From Nocardioides cavernae (lineage in GTDB: Bacteria > Actinomycetota > Actinomycetes > Propionibacteriales > Nocardioidaceae): a DNA stretch of 64,000 nt. The DNA lies in contig NZ_JAFBCA010000001.1 in NCBI RefSeq assembly GCF_016907475.1, positions 4,526,001-4,590,000 of the forward strand, in the 5' to 3' direction. Within the stretch, counting starts at the first letter, position 1. Each line of letters starts with the position of its first letter. The notes beneath the pieces are model-generated. The model had not been told where the DNA came from, did no database searches, and worked only from the letters and a program-made list of their open reading frames with translations. Below, one piece after another: positions 48,104 through 55,940 of the stretch. The translations under genes and the position numbers were made by a program.

Positions 48104-49753
48104 ATGAACGACGGCCCCCTCATCGTCCAGTCGGACAAGACGCTGCTGCTCGAGGTCGACCACCCGGCGGCTGCCGAGGCCCGCAAGGCGATCGCCCCGT
48201 TCGCGGAGCTCGAGCGCTCACCCGAGCACATCCACACCTACCGACTCACTCCCCTCGGGCTCTGGAACGCGCGAGCCGCTGGGCACGACGCCGAGCAGGT
48301 CGTCGACGCCCTGCTGTCCTGGTCGCGCTACGCCGTGCCGCACGCCCTGCTCGTCGACGTCGCCGAGACGATGGGCCGCTACGGTCGCCTGCGCCTCGAG
48401 AAGCACCCCGTCCACGGCCTGGTGCTGTCCTCCACCGACCGCCCGGTGCTCGAGGAGGTGCTCCGCGCGAAGAAGGTCGCCGGCATGCTCGGCGCCCGGC
48501 TCGACGACGACACGGTCGCGGTCCACCCCAGCGAGCGCGGCAACCTCAAGCAGGCGCTGCTCAAGCTCGGCTGGCCCGCCGAGGACTTCGCGGGCTACGT
48601 CGACGGGGAGGCGCACGACATCGAGCTCGCCGAGGACGGCTGGACGCTGCGCCCCTACCAGCGCGAGGCCGCCGAGTCCTTCTGGGACGGCGGCTCCGGT
48701 GTCGTGGTGCTCCCCTGCGGCGCAGGCAAGACGATCGTCGGCGCCGCCTCGATGGCCCACGTCGGGGCCACCACGCTCATCCTCGTGACCAACACGGTCA
48801 GCGCCCGCCAGTGGAAGGACGAGCTGGTCGCCCGCACCTCGCTCACGGCGGACGAGATTGGCGAGTACTCCGGCGCCGTCAAGGAGATCCGTCCGGTCAC
48901 CATCGCGACCTACCAGGTGCTGACGACCAAGCGGAAGGGCGTATACCCGCACCTCGAGCTGCTCGACGCCCGCGACTGGGGCCTCATCGTCTACGACGAG
49001 GTGCACCTGCTGCCGGCGCCGATCTTTCGGATGACCGCCGACCTGCAGGCGCGTCGCAGGCTCGGGCTCACCGCCACCCTCGTGCGCGAGGACGGCCGGG
49101 AGGGCGAGGTGTTCTCGCTGATCGGACCCAAGCGCTACGACGCCCCGTGGAAGGACATCGAGGCGCAGGGCTACATCGCGCCCGCCGACTGCGTCGAGGT
49201 GCGCGTGAGCCTGCCCGACGGCGAGCGGCTGGCCTACGCGACCAGCGACCCCGACACCCGCTACCGTCTCGCCTCGTGCACCCACGCCAAGATCGACGTC
49301 GTACGACGCCTCGTGCAGCAGCACGCCGGCCAGCCGACCCTGGTGATCGGGCAGTACATCGACCAGCTCGACGAGATCGCCGAGATGCTCGACGCCCCCG
49401 TGATCAAGGGCGAGACCCCGGTCAAGGAGCGGCAGCGGCTGTTCAACGCGTTCCGCTCCGGCGAGGTCGGCCTGCTCGTGGTCAGCAAGGTCGCCAACTT
49501 CTCCATCGACCTGCCGTCGGCCGAGGTGGCCATCCAGGTCAGCGGGTCGTTCGGCTCGCGCCAGGAGGAGGCCCAGCGGCTCGGGCGCCTGCTGCGCCCC
49601 AAGACCGAGGGCCGCAGCGCACACTTCTACACGATCGTCTCGCGCGACACCGTGGACGCCGACTTCGCGCAGAACCGGCAGCGGTTCCTCGCCGAGCAGG
49701 GCTACGCCTACCGGATCGTCGACGCGGGCGACCTCCCGGCGACCCCGGCCTAG
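48104..49753 (+). CDS. DNA repair helicase XPB
   Basis: This is a superfamily 2 3'-5' helicase of 549 residues. After a damage-recognition-like N-terminus come Walker A VLPCGAGKTIVG, the DEVH box VYDEVHLLPA, motif III GLTATLVREDG (with the XPB RED motif), and motif VI QRLGRLLRPKTEG. A thumb-like region separates the two RecA domains. Bacterial XPB proteins unwind DNA in repair. It is probably translated with the CGNR gene upstream and works with the helicase-associated protein. Confidence 0.95.
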   Translation: MNDGPLIVQSDKTLLLEVDHPAAAEARKAIAPFAELERSPEHIHTYRLTPLGLWNARAAGHDAEQVVDALLSWSRYAVPHALLVDVAETMGRYGRLRLEKHPVHGLVLSSTDRPVLEEVLRAKKVAGMLGARLDDDTVAVHPSERGNLKQALLKLGWPAEDFAGYVDGEAHDIELAEDGWTLRPYQREAAESFWDGGSGVVVLPCGAGKTIVGAASMAHVGATTLILVTNTVSARQWKDELVARTSLTADEIGEYSGAVKEIRPVTIATYQVLTTKRKGVYPHLELLDARDWGLIVYDEVHLLPAPIFRMTADLQARRRLGLTATLVREDGREGEVFSLIGPKRYDAPWKDIEAQGYIAPADCVEVRVSLPDGERLAYATSDPDTRYRLASCTHAKIDVVRRLVQQHAGQPTLVIGQYIDQLDEIAEMLDAPVIKGETPVKERQRLFNAFRSGEVGLLVVSKVANFSIDLPSAEVAIQVSGSFGSRQEEAQRLGRLLRPKTEGRSAHFYTIVSRDTVDADFAQNRQRFLAEQGYAYRIVDAGDLPATPA

Positions 49754-49762
49754 GTTCACAAG

Positions 49763-50179
49763 TCACCCAAGCAGGGACGGCCCCAGGGCGCTGAGGGCTC
49801 GTTCGTAGTCGACCCGGTCGAACTCGAAAGGTCCGAGACCACTCAGGTCCCAGTCACGATGACCCGTGCGGAAGTCCGACCACCGGACGGTCGCGTGCAT
49901 GACGACGACCTTCGCGGTGAGGGGCCAGCAACCCCACTCCCCGCAGTCGCAGCCGAGCAGGACGGTGTCGCCATCACCGAACCACGTCGCGCGAGGCCGG
50001 CCGAGGTAGTGGTGGATGCTGCCGACGGCATACGGGGCCAGGCCACCGTAGGAACCCGCGAGCGAGGCGTCGAAGACTCGCTCGACGTCACCGGCGTGCT
50101 CGGCCAGGAGACGTCCGTTGACCCAGATCTCGATGGCCGGTTCTGTCGTGTCCGGCACCGCGAAGCGCACCTCGTCCAT
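49763..50179 (-). CDS. conserved hypothetical protein with CxCGxxGCW motif
   Basis: The function is not recognised. The 138-residue soluble protein carries a compact cysteine motif (LGCDCGEWGCWPLTAKVVV), perhaps a metal or structural site. It also has the pattern WSDFRTGHRDWDLSGLGPFE and a closing FDRVDYERALSAL. ATG at 50179 was chosen because GGAGG lies eight bases upstream; a GTG at 50194 overlaps that site. It converges on XPB with only nine bases between the stops. Confidence 0.75.
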   Translation of the reverse strand: MDEVRFAVPDTTEPAIEIWVNGRLLAEHAGDVERVFDASLAGSYGGLAPYAVGSIHHYLGRPRATWFGDGDTVLLGCDCGEWGCWPLTAKVVVMHATVRWSDFRTGHRDWDLSGLGPFEFDRVDYERALSALGPSLLG

Positions 50180-50243
50180 TCGCTCGACCTCCACGGCACC
50201 AGCATCGTGCCGGCGCCGGTTCGTGGCGATCGATTTGTTGGGA

Positions 50244-50334
50244 CGGCGCGTCGGACGACCAGAAGTCGCGTGGCTCTGCCACGCACCAGCGTGGGTACGC
50301 CGCTGCGGTCGAGTTGTGGTCGTCCGACGCGCCG
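50244..50334. repeat. 91-bp structured element with 18-bp perfect inverted repeats
   Basis: Perfect 18-bp arms (50244-50261 and 50317-50334, CGGCGCGTCGGACGACCA) flank 55 bases. The interior holds a second stem, GCGTGG/CCACGC (50268-50284). It lies seven bases after the alcohol dehydrogenase stop. It could be that gene's terminator, or a small non-autonomous mobile element. Apart from this element, 50180-50341 shows nothing further. Confidence 0.6.
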
Positions 50335-50341
50335 GACCGGA

Positions 50342-51382
50342 TCAGGCCAGCGTGCTGGTGTCGATCACGAAGCGGTAGCGCACGTCGGAGGCCAACACCC
50401 GCTCGTACGCCTCGTTGACCTTGTCGGCGCCGATCACCTCCACCTCGGCGGCGATGTTGTGCTCGGCGCAGAAGTCGAGCATCTCCTGGGTCTCGGCGAT
50501 GCCGCCGATCATCGACCCGGCGAAGGAGCGCCGGCCGCCGATGAGCGACATCGCGTTGACGGGCAGCGGCTCCGGCGGGGCGCCGACGTTGACGAGGGTG
50601 CCGTCGACGGCAAGCAGGCCGAGGTGGGCGTTGACGTCGATGGAGGCGCTCACGGTGTTGACGATGAGGTCGAAGCGACCGGCCAGGGCCTCGAACGTGT
50701 CGGGGTCCGAGGTCGCGAAGTAGTGGTCGGCCCCGAGCCGCAGGCCGTCCTCCTGCTTCTTCAGCGACTGCGAGAGCACCGTGACCTCGGCACCCATCGC
50801 GTGGGCGATCTGGACGGCCATGTGGCCGAGGCCGCCGAGCCCGACGACGGCGACGCGGCGGCCCGGGCCGGCCTTCCAGCGACGCAGCGGGGAGTACGTC
50901 GTGATGCCGGCGCACAGCAGCGGCGCGGCCGCCGCCGGGTCGAGGCCCTCCGGCACGGAGAGCACGAACCCGGCGTCCACGACGACGTGCGTGGAGTAGC
51001 CACCCTGGGTGGTGGTGCCGTCGACGTCGGTGACGGCGTAGGTGGCGATCATGCCCTTGACGCAGTACTGCTCGTCGCCGTTGCGGCAGTTGTCGCACTC
51101 GCCGCAGGAGTTGACCATGCAGCCGACGCCGACGCGGTCGCCGACGCGGTGGCTGGTGACCTCGGCGCCGACCTGCTGGACGGTTCCGACGATCTCGTGA
51201 CCCGGCGCGACGGGGAAGGGCTGCGGGCCCCAGTCGCCGTTGACGGTGTGGATGTCGGAGTGGCAGATGCCGGCGTACTCGATCGCGATCAACACGTCGT
51301 GGGCGCCGACCTCGCGGCGCTCGATGGTGGTGGGGGCCAGCGGCTGGCCGGCCGAGGGTGCTGCGTAGGCGTTCACGCGCAT
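50342..51382 (-). CDS. zinc-dependent NAD(P) alcohol dehydrogenase, CAD-like
   Basis: The 346-residue medium-chain dehydrogenase has the catalytic zinc site ([21 protein letters not shown]) and the structural zinc cysteines ([15 protein letters not shown]). The cofactor fold is [20 protein letters not shown]. It resembles cinnamyl-alcohol or broad-range aldehyde reductases. It is downstream of a MerR regulator in the same direction, so it probably detoxifies an aldehyde that induces the pair. Confidence 0.92.
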   Translation of the reverse strand: MRVNAYAAPSAGQPLAPTTIERREVGAHDVLIAIEYAGICHSDIHTVNGDWGPQPFPVAPGHEIVGTVQQVGAEVTSHRVGDRVGVGCMVNSCGECDNCRNGDEQYCVKGMIATYAVTDVDGTTTQGGYSTHVVVDAGFVLSVPEGLDPAAAAPLLCAGITTYSPLRRWKAGPGRRVAVVGLGGLGHMAVQIAHAMGAEVTVLSQSLKKQEDGLRLGADHYFATSDPDTFEALAGRFDLIVNTVSASIDVNAHLGLLAVDGTLVNVGAPPEPLPVNAMSLIGGRRSFAGSMIGGIAETQEMLDFCAEHNIAAEVEVIGADKVNEAYERVLASDVRYRFVIDTSTLA

Positions 51383-51430
51383 GTGGGGGTGGTCCGTCCT
51401 TCTGTGGGGTGTGCTGACCGGGGTGGTCGG

Positions 51431-51901
51431 TCAGTGGATCGGGTCGTGCGTGACCGCGCGGAGCTCGTCGGCGAGCGCCCGCGCCCGGTCGGAGACCTGC
51501 TCGCTGCGCGCCGTGTCACCGTCCTGGACCGCCTGCCAGTAGGCGATCTTGAGGTCCACGTAGCGCTGGCGGAGCACCAGTGCCCTGGCCTCGGTCGCGA
51601 GGCGCTCCTGCTGCTCGCGCAGCAGCCGCTCCTGGTCCGCGGCCGCGTCCGCACCGACGCGGTTGTTGGACATGTAGAGGCGCATGGCGCCCACCGACAT
51701 CCCGGTGGCGGCGAGGCAGGAGACCCACATGAGCTGGTCGAGGTCCTCGTCGTCGTAGACGCGGTGCCCGCTGCTGGCGCCGCGGCTGATCGGGGCGATG
51801 ACCCCGATCTGCTCGTAGTAGCGCAGCGTGCTGGCCGGCAGGCCGGTGAGGGCCGCCGCCTCCTTGATGGAGTAGCTGCGGGGAAGGGCGTGGCTGGTCA
51901 C
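51431..51901 (-). CDS. MerR-family transcriptional regulator
   Basis: The 156-residue regulator has the MerR winged helix (YSIKEAAALTGLPASTLRYY, EQIGVIAPISRG, RVYDDEDLDQLMWVSCLAAT). A coiled-coil helix follows (QERLLREQQERLATEARALV). No cysteine metal site is visible, which suggests an organic or aldehyde signal. GTG at 51901 follows TACCGT by seven bases. The promoter has the spacer palindrome typical of MerR targets, so it controls itself and the dehydrogenase downstream. Confidence 0.92.
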   Translation of the reverse strand: MTSHALPRSYSIKEAAALTGLPASTLRYYEQIGVIAPISRGASSGHRVYDDEDLDQLMWVSCLAATGMSVGAMRLYMSNNRVGADAAADQERLLREQQERLATEARALVLRQRYVDLKIAYWQAVQDGDTARSEQVSDRARALADELRAVTHDPIH

Positions 51902-51908
51902 GTCATCG

Positions 51909-51938
51909 ACGGTAGGAACTTCGAGTACTCGAAGTCAA
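51909..51938 (-). promoter_or_regulatory. MerR-type promoter with spacer palindrome
   Basis: On the minus strand, -35 TTGACT (51933-51938) and -10 TACCGT (51909-51914) are 18 bases apart, longer than the usual 17. The perfect palindrome ACTTCGAGTACTCGAAGT (51918-51935) fills the spacer. Activation by DNA distortion, as in other MerR promoters, is expected. Confidence 0.75.
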
Positions 51939-51980
51939 AGCCAGCGCGCGCCACGACCGGGCTGCTTCTGGCCCCTTGGC

Positions 51981-51986
51981 TAGCCT
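51981..51986 (+). promoter_or_regulatory. -10 hexamer TAGCCT, leaderless start
   Basis: TAGCCT ends seven bases before the GTG at 51994. Confidence 0.5.
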
Positions 51987-51993
51987 CGACCAC

Positions 51994-52860
51994 GTGACCC
52001 TCCGTGACCGCCTCGGCGCCGAGCTCTTCCGCAAGGTCGCCGGCCCCGACGGCCCGCGCAACCGCCAGCGCGTCCACGGCACACCGGGCCCGCGCTGGTT
52101 CGCCCCCGACTCCCCCATCGGCCGGGTCCACGGCGACGCCTCGATGTTCGTCGGCGGCATCCGCGCGATCATGCTCCAGTCCCTGCACCCGGCCGCGATG
52201 CAGGGCGTGGCCGACCACTCCGGCTACCGCGGCGACATGTGGGGACGGCTCGCGCAGGTCTCGACCTACATCGCGATGACCACCTTCGGCGCCGAGCAGG
52301 ATGCCCTGCAGATGATCCGCGCCGTCCAGCGCGCGCACGAGTCGGTGACCGGCACGATGCCCGACGGCACGTCGTACGCCGCCTCCGACCCGCACCTGCT
52401 CGGCTGGGTGCACGCCGCCGAGATCCACAGCTTCCTCGTCGCGCACGACCGATACGGCCACCGACCCCTCACCGGGGCGGAGCGCGACGAGTACGTCGCC
52501 CAGACCGCCGTCGCAGCCGGGCACCTCGGCGTGGTCGACGCCCCGCGGTCCGAGGAGGACCTGTGCGGGACCCTGGCGGCGTACGCCCCCGAGCTCCGCG
52601 GGACACCAGCCGCCCACGAGGCGATCCGCTTCCTGCTGCTGCACCCCGACCTGCCGGCCGCCGCACGCCCCGGCTACCTCGCGCTCGCCTCGGCCGCCAT
52701 CGGCCTGCTGCCGGCCAGCGCGCGCCGCGAGCTGCGGCTCCCGCGCGTGCCCCCGGTGACCGACCGCGTGCTCGGAGCCGCAGCCACCCGCACGATCCGG
52801 TGGGCGATGGCCTCCGGCCACGCCGAGGCGCGCGAGCTGCACGAGGCGACCCAGCGGTGA
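51994..52860 (+). CDS. oxygenase MpaB-family protein (DUF2236)
   Basis: The 288-residue helical protein carries the family segments DASMFVGGIRAIMLQSLHPA (conserved histidine) and RLAQVSTYIAMTTFGAEQDA. It also has LLGWVHAAEIHSFLVAHDRY, whose histidines may bind haem. Family members include latex-clearing-type and MpaB oxygenases; the substrate here is unknown. GTG at 51994 follows TAGCCT by seven bases. The last codons overlap the HD-type gene (GTGA). Confidence 0.85.
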   Translation: MTLRDRLGAELFRKVAGPDGPRNRQRVHGTPGPRWFAPDSPIGRVHGDASMFVGGIRAIMLQSLHPAAMQGVADHSGYRGDMWGRLAQVSTYIAMTTFGAEQDALQMIRAVQRAHESVTGTMPDGTSYAASDPHLLGWVHAAEIHSFLVAHDRYGHRPLTGAERDEYVAQTAVAAGHLGVVDAPRSEEDLCGTLAAYAPELRGTPAAHEAIRFLLLHPDLPAAARPGYLALASAAIGLLPASARRELRLPRVPPVTDRVLGAAATRTIRWAMASGHAEARELHEATQR

Positions 52861-53441
52861 GCCTCGTCGACCGCTGGCCGCTGCCCGACCACCACGCGCT
52901 GCGCGACGACCTGCTGGCGGCCTGGGACCGGGCGGGCTACCACGACCTGCGCCACCTCGAGGAGGTGCTCGACCGGCTCGACGTGCTCGCCGCGGCGGGC
53001 GTCCCGTTCGACCGCACCCTCGTCGCCCTCGCGGCCTGGTTCCACGACGCCGTCTACGACGGGGCCGACGACGACGAGGAACGCTCCGCGCGCTGGGCCG
53101 AGGATGCGCTGCCGGCGACCCGGGCCGACGAGGTGGCGCGGCTGGTGCGGATGACCGTCGAGCACCGCCCGGCCGGGGACGACCCGGCAGGGGCCGCGCT
53201 CAGCGACGCCGACCTGGGCATCCTCGCCGCGCCTCGCTGGCGGTACGACGCCTACGTGGCCGGGGTGCGGGCTGACTTCGCGCACGTCGGCGACGACGAC
53301 TTCCGGGCCGGCCGGGCAGCGGTGCTGCGCGACCTGGTCGCCCGGGCGCACCTCTTCAGCACCTCGCACGCGCGCGAGCTGTGGGAGGACGCCGCGCGGG
53401 CGAACCTCGAGCGCGAGCTCGCGGGCCTCAGCGGTCGTTGA
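52857..53441 (+). CDS. HD-type predicted metal-dependent phosphohydrolase
   Basis: The 194-residue helical protein has a histidine/aspartate pattern: GYHDLRHLEEVLDRLDVLAA, ALAAWFHDAVYDGADDDEER and MTVEHRP. This fits the HD-like hydrolase family, which acts on nucleotides or phosphoesters. No substrate is evident. It is translationally coupled to the MpaB gene. Its last 14 bases overlap the end of the GntR gene on the other strand. Confidence 0.82.
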   Translation: MSLVDRWPLPDHHALRDDLLAAWDRAGYHDLRHLEEVLDRLDVLAAAGVPFDRTLVALAAWFHDAVYDGADDDEERSARWAEDALPATRADEVARLVRMTVEHRPAGDDPAGAALSDADLGILAAPRWRYDAYVAGVRADFAHVGDDDFRAGRAAVLRDLVARAHLFSTSHARELWEDAARANLERELAGLSGR

Positions 53442-54150
53442 GCTGGAGGTAGACCGTGAAGCGGTCGTGTCGGTAGCAGGTGCGCGAGACCTCGACGATG
53501 CGGCCGTCGGACACGGCACGGCGCGCGTGGCGCAGCACCGGGTCGCCCTCGTCGACCTCGAGGATCGCGGCCTCGTCGGCGCTCGCCCGGTCGGCGCTGA
53601 TGGAGTCCTCGACCTCGGTCGGGCGCAGACCCCTGGCGCCGAGGGCCTCGTAGAGACTGGTGGGGGTGCCGTGCTGGAGGAAGCCCGGCAGCAGCACCTC
53701 GTTGAGGTAGGCGTCCTCCACGCACACGATGGCCTGGTCGGCGCGGCGCAGCCGGCGCCAGTGGAGCACGGGGTCACCGGGCGAGATGTCGAGCGCCCTC
53801 GCGACGCCGGGGCCGGCCTGCTCCACGCGGGCGAGGAGCGTCTGCGACTCCGGCAGCATCCCGCGGCGGCGGATCTCCTCGGTGAACGAGGTGAGCCGGC
53901 CGGAGGTCCGGGGCGGCTGGGCGACGAAGGTGCCACGGCCCGGGATCCGCTCGAGGAGACCCTCGGCGACGAGGGCGTCGAGCGCCTGGCGTACGGTCAT
54001 CCGTGCCACGCCGAAACGGGCCACGAGCTCACGCTCGGACGGAGCCGCAGAACCGGGCGGCTGGGTCTCGATGAGGCCCCGCACGTGCTCGCGCACCTGG
54101 ACGTGCTTCAGCGCCCGCTGGCGCGGGACGACGAGCTCCACGGGGTCCAT
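53428..54150 (-). CDS. GntR-family regulator with UTRA domain (HutC subfamily)
   Basis: The 240-residue regulator has an N-terminal winged helix (SERELVARFGVARMTVRQAL, EGLLERIPGRGTFVAQPPRT) and a C-terminal UTRA effector domain (GDPVLHWRRLRRADQAIVCV, LRHARRAVSDGRIVEVSRTC). HutC-type regulators sense sugars, histidine intermediates or similar. No catabolic operon is adjacent; its targets may be distant. ATG at 54150 follows TAGCCT by seven bases. Confidence 0.92.
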   Translation of the reverse strand: MDPVELVVPRQRALKHVQVREHVRGLIETQPPGSAAPSERELVARFGVARMTVRQALDALVAEGLLERIPGRGTFVAQPPRTSGRLTSFTEEIRRRGMLPESQTLLARVEQAGPGVARALDISPGDPVLHWRRLRRADQAIVCVEDAYLNEVLLPGFLQHGTPTSLYEALGARGLRPTEVEDSISADRASADEAAILEVDEGDPVLRHARRAVSDGRIVEVSRTCYRHDRFTVYLQLNDR

Positions 54151-54157
54151 GGCACTC

Positions 54158-54163
54158 AGGCTA
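54158..54163 (-). promoter_or_regulatory. -10 hexamer TAGCCT, leaderless start
   Basis: On the minus strand TAGCCT ends seven bases before the GntR ATG at 54150. Confidence 0.5.
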
Positions 54164-54232
54164 GGACTGGGCTGGACCGGCAGTCTGCAAATTGACCAAG
54201 CCTGTGGCAAAGCCTTGACAATTTCTTGATGT

Positions 54233-54248
54233 TCGAACGGATGTTCGA
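54233..54248 (+). promoter_or_regulatory. LexA (SOS) box
   Basis: TCGAAC-GGAT-GTTCGA matches the actinobacterial SOS box TCGAAC-N4-GTTCGA at all 12 defined positions. It covers the -35 area of the alkB promoter, so LexA would repress alkB until DNA damage. It is the only full match noticed in the window. Confidence 0.85.
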
Positions 54249-54257
54249 CACATCGCG

Positions 54258-54263
54258 TACCAT
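54258..54263 (+). promoter_or_regulatory. alkB: -10 hexamer TACCAT, leaderless start of alkB
   Basis: TACCAT ends seven bases before the GTG at 54271 and starts ten bases after the LexA box. Upstream in-frame ATGs at 54226-54262 would put the LexA box inside the coding region and are rejected. Confidence 0.55.
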
Positions 54264-54270
54264 GGGACTC

Positions 54271-54882
54271 GTGGACTTCCAGACGTCCCTCTTCGCCGAC
54301 GACACCGCGGATTCCACGGTGCTGTCGCCGGAGCGTCAACGGCTGTCCCACGGAGCGTGGGTCGACGTCCAGCGCAACTGGCTCTGCGACCCCGACGCCG
54401 TGTTTTCCGCACTGGTCGATCGCGTGCCCTGGCGGGCCGAGCGGCGCGAGATGTACGACTCCGTGGTCGACGTGCCGCGGTTGGTGCACACCTACCTCGC
54501 CGCCGACCCGCTCCCCCATCCCGCGCTCACACAGGCGCGCACGGCGCTCAGCGAGCACTATCTCCCCGAGCTGGGCGAGCCGTTCGTGACCGCCGGATGC
54601 TGCTACTACCGCGACGGTCGCGACTCCGTCGCGTGGCACGGCGACACGATCGGCCGCGGCCGCACCGCCGACACCATGGTCGCCATCGTGAGCGTCGGCG
54701 ACCCCCGCCGGCTGCTGCTTCGCCCGCGGGGCGGGGGTGCGTCGATCGCGCTGACCATGGGCCACGGCGACCTGGTCGTGATGGGCGGGTCGTGCCAGCG
54801 CACCTGGGAGCACGCCGTGCCCAAGGTCGCCCACTCCGGACCGCGGATGTCGGTCCAGTTCCGCCCGCTCAACGTCTTCTAG
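54271..54882 (+). CDS. alkB: AlkB-family alpha-ketoglutarate-dependent DNA repair dioxygenase
   Basis: AlkB removes alkyl groups from N1-methyladenine and N3-methylcytosine by oxidation using Fe(II) and 2-oxoglutarate. The 203-residue product has the iron motif H-x-D (SVAWHGDTIGRG), the distal histidine in CQRTWEHAVPK, and the 2-oxoglutarate-binding arginine (SGPRMSVQFRPL). It also has RRLLLRPRGGG and GDLVVMGGSC. The promoter carries a consensus SOS box, so it is probably damage-induced. Confidence 0.92.
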   Translation: MDFQTSLFADDTADSTVLSPERQRLSHGAWVDVQRNWLCDPDAVFSALVDRVPWRAERREMYDSVVDVPRLVHTYLAADPLPHPALTQARTALSEHYLPELGEPFVTAGCCYYRDGRDSVAWHGDTIGRGRTADTMVAIVSVGDPRRLLLRPRGGGASIALTMGHGDLVVMGGSCQRTWEHAVPKVAHSGPRMSVQFRPLNVF

Positions 54883-54887
54883 CCGGG

Positions 54888-54893
54888 CATACT
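54888..54893 (+). promoter_or_regulatory. -10-like hexamer CATACT, leaderless start
   Basis: CATACT ends seven bases before the ATG at 54901. Confidence 0.4.
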
Positions 54894-54900
54894 GACGCCC

Positions 54901-55221
54901 ATGTCGTTCCAGACCGAGGGCCGCGCCCCGGTGTGGCCACCTGCGAGTCGACTCGTCCCCACGGCCTTCGTCGTCCAGGCGTCGGTCTCGCTGGTGGCAT
55001 GGTTCCTGGTCGACGACCGGTCACGCGGGGGCGCATGGTCGAGCACCGACTTCGAGGAGTGGGCGCTGCTGAGCGTGCTGGGCGCGGCGTTGCTCGTGAT
55101 GCTCTTCAGCTTGGTCCGGCGTCGCTGGTCGGCGGCTGCGGCGGTCGCCGCTGGCTGCTCCCTGGCGATCATCTCGGGCTGCGCCGTCTTCGCCGCGTAC
55201 GCCGTGCTCAACTCGGCGTAG
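54901..55221 (+). CDS. small membrane protein of unknown function
   Basis: The function is not recognised. The 106-residue product has three probable membrane segments (about 20-38 FVVQASVSLVAWFLV, 55-72 LLSVLGAALLVMLFSLV, 80-102 AAAVAAGCSLAIISGCAVFA). A short polar N-terminus precedes them. It ends 17 bases before the convergent coxG gene. Confidence 0.68.
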   Translation: MSFQTEGRAPVWPPASRLVPTAFVVQASVSLVAWFLVDDRSRGGAWSSTDFEEWALLSVLGAALLVMLFSLVRRRWSAAAAVAAGCSLAIISGCAVFAAYAVLNSA

Positions 55222-55238
55222 CCGGCCGCGGTCGAGCG

Positions 55239-55940
55239 TCAACGCTTGAGCAGCCGCCGCAGCAGCACCAGCACGACGAGGGCGGCCAGCGCCTGCTTCC
55301 AGTACGACTTCGCGAGCACCGGGAGCACCGCACTGCCGAGGTCGAGCGCCTCGGGCTCCCGCGGCGGCGGCTTCGGCGGGGCGGGCGGTGCCGGCGGCGC
55401 GGGTGTTGCGGGCGCGGCAGGATCGTCCACCCCCGCATCGCTCGCCTCGCCACCCATCAGAGACGCGGCCTCCGGCGACGAGTCGGTCGACTCGACGGGA
55501 CCGGCGAGCCGCTGCTCGAGGCAGGCGACGAACTGCCCGAGCAGCTTGTCGGAGACGTCCTGCATCACCCCGCGCCCGAACTGCGCCGGCTTGCCGGTGA
55601 TGGCCAGGTCGGTCTCCACCGACACGTCGGTCGAGCCGCCGGCCTCGGCCATCGACACCGTGACCTTCGCGCCCGCCGTGCCGTTGCCGCGCTTGTCCTT
55701 GCCCTTCGCGTCGACGACGAAGCGGTGGGCCTCGGCGTCCTTCTCCACGAACGTGCCGCTGCCGTTGTACAGCAGCGCGATCGGGCCGAGCTTGACCTTC
55801 ACCGACCCGGAGAACGACTCCTCGTCGGCCTCCGTCACCTGGGCGCCCGGGAAGCACTCGGCGACCGAGGCGATGTCGTTGAAGTGCGCCCAGGTCTCCT
55901 CGACGCCGATCGGGACGGTGAAGCGGTGGCTCAGCTCCAT
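55239..55940 (-). CDS. coxG: CoxG-like SRPBCC domain protein with membrane anchor
   Basis: CoxG proteins help attach aerobic CO dehydrogenase-type enzymes to the membrane. The 233-residue product has an SRPBCC/START-like domain (about 1-150: MELSHRFTVPIGVEETWAHF, CFPGAQVTEADEESFSGSVK). A Pro/Ala-rich linker follows (PPAPPAPPKPPPREPEAL), and a short hydrophobic end (KQALAALVVLVLLRRLLKR). It is the last gene of the coxS-L-M-G operon, starting immediately after the coxM stop. Confidence 0.88.
   Translation of the reverse strand: MELSHRFTVPIGVEETWAHFNDIASVAECFPGAQVTEADEESFSGSVKVKLGPIALLYNGSGTFVEKDAEAHRFVVDAKGKDKRGNGTAGAKVTVSMAEAGGSTDVSVETDLAITGKPAQFGRGVMQDVSDKLLGQFVACLEQRLAGPVESTDSSPEAASLMGGEASDAGVDDPAAPATPAPPAPPAPPKPPPREPEALDLGSAVLPVLAKSYWKQALAALVVLVLLRRLLKR

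Noticed and set aside
54226..54270. Longer AlkB starting at 54226 or 54262
   Set aside because: It would place the SOS box and the -10 hexamer within the coding sequence; the GTG at 54271 fits the leaderless spacing.
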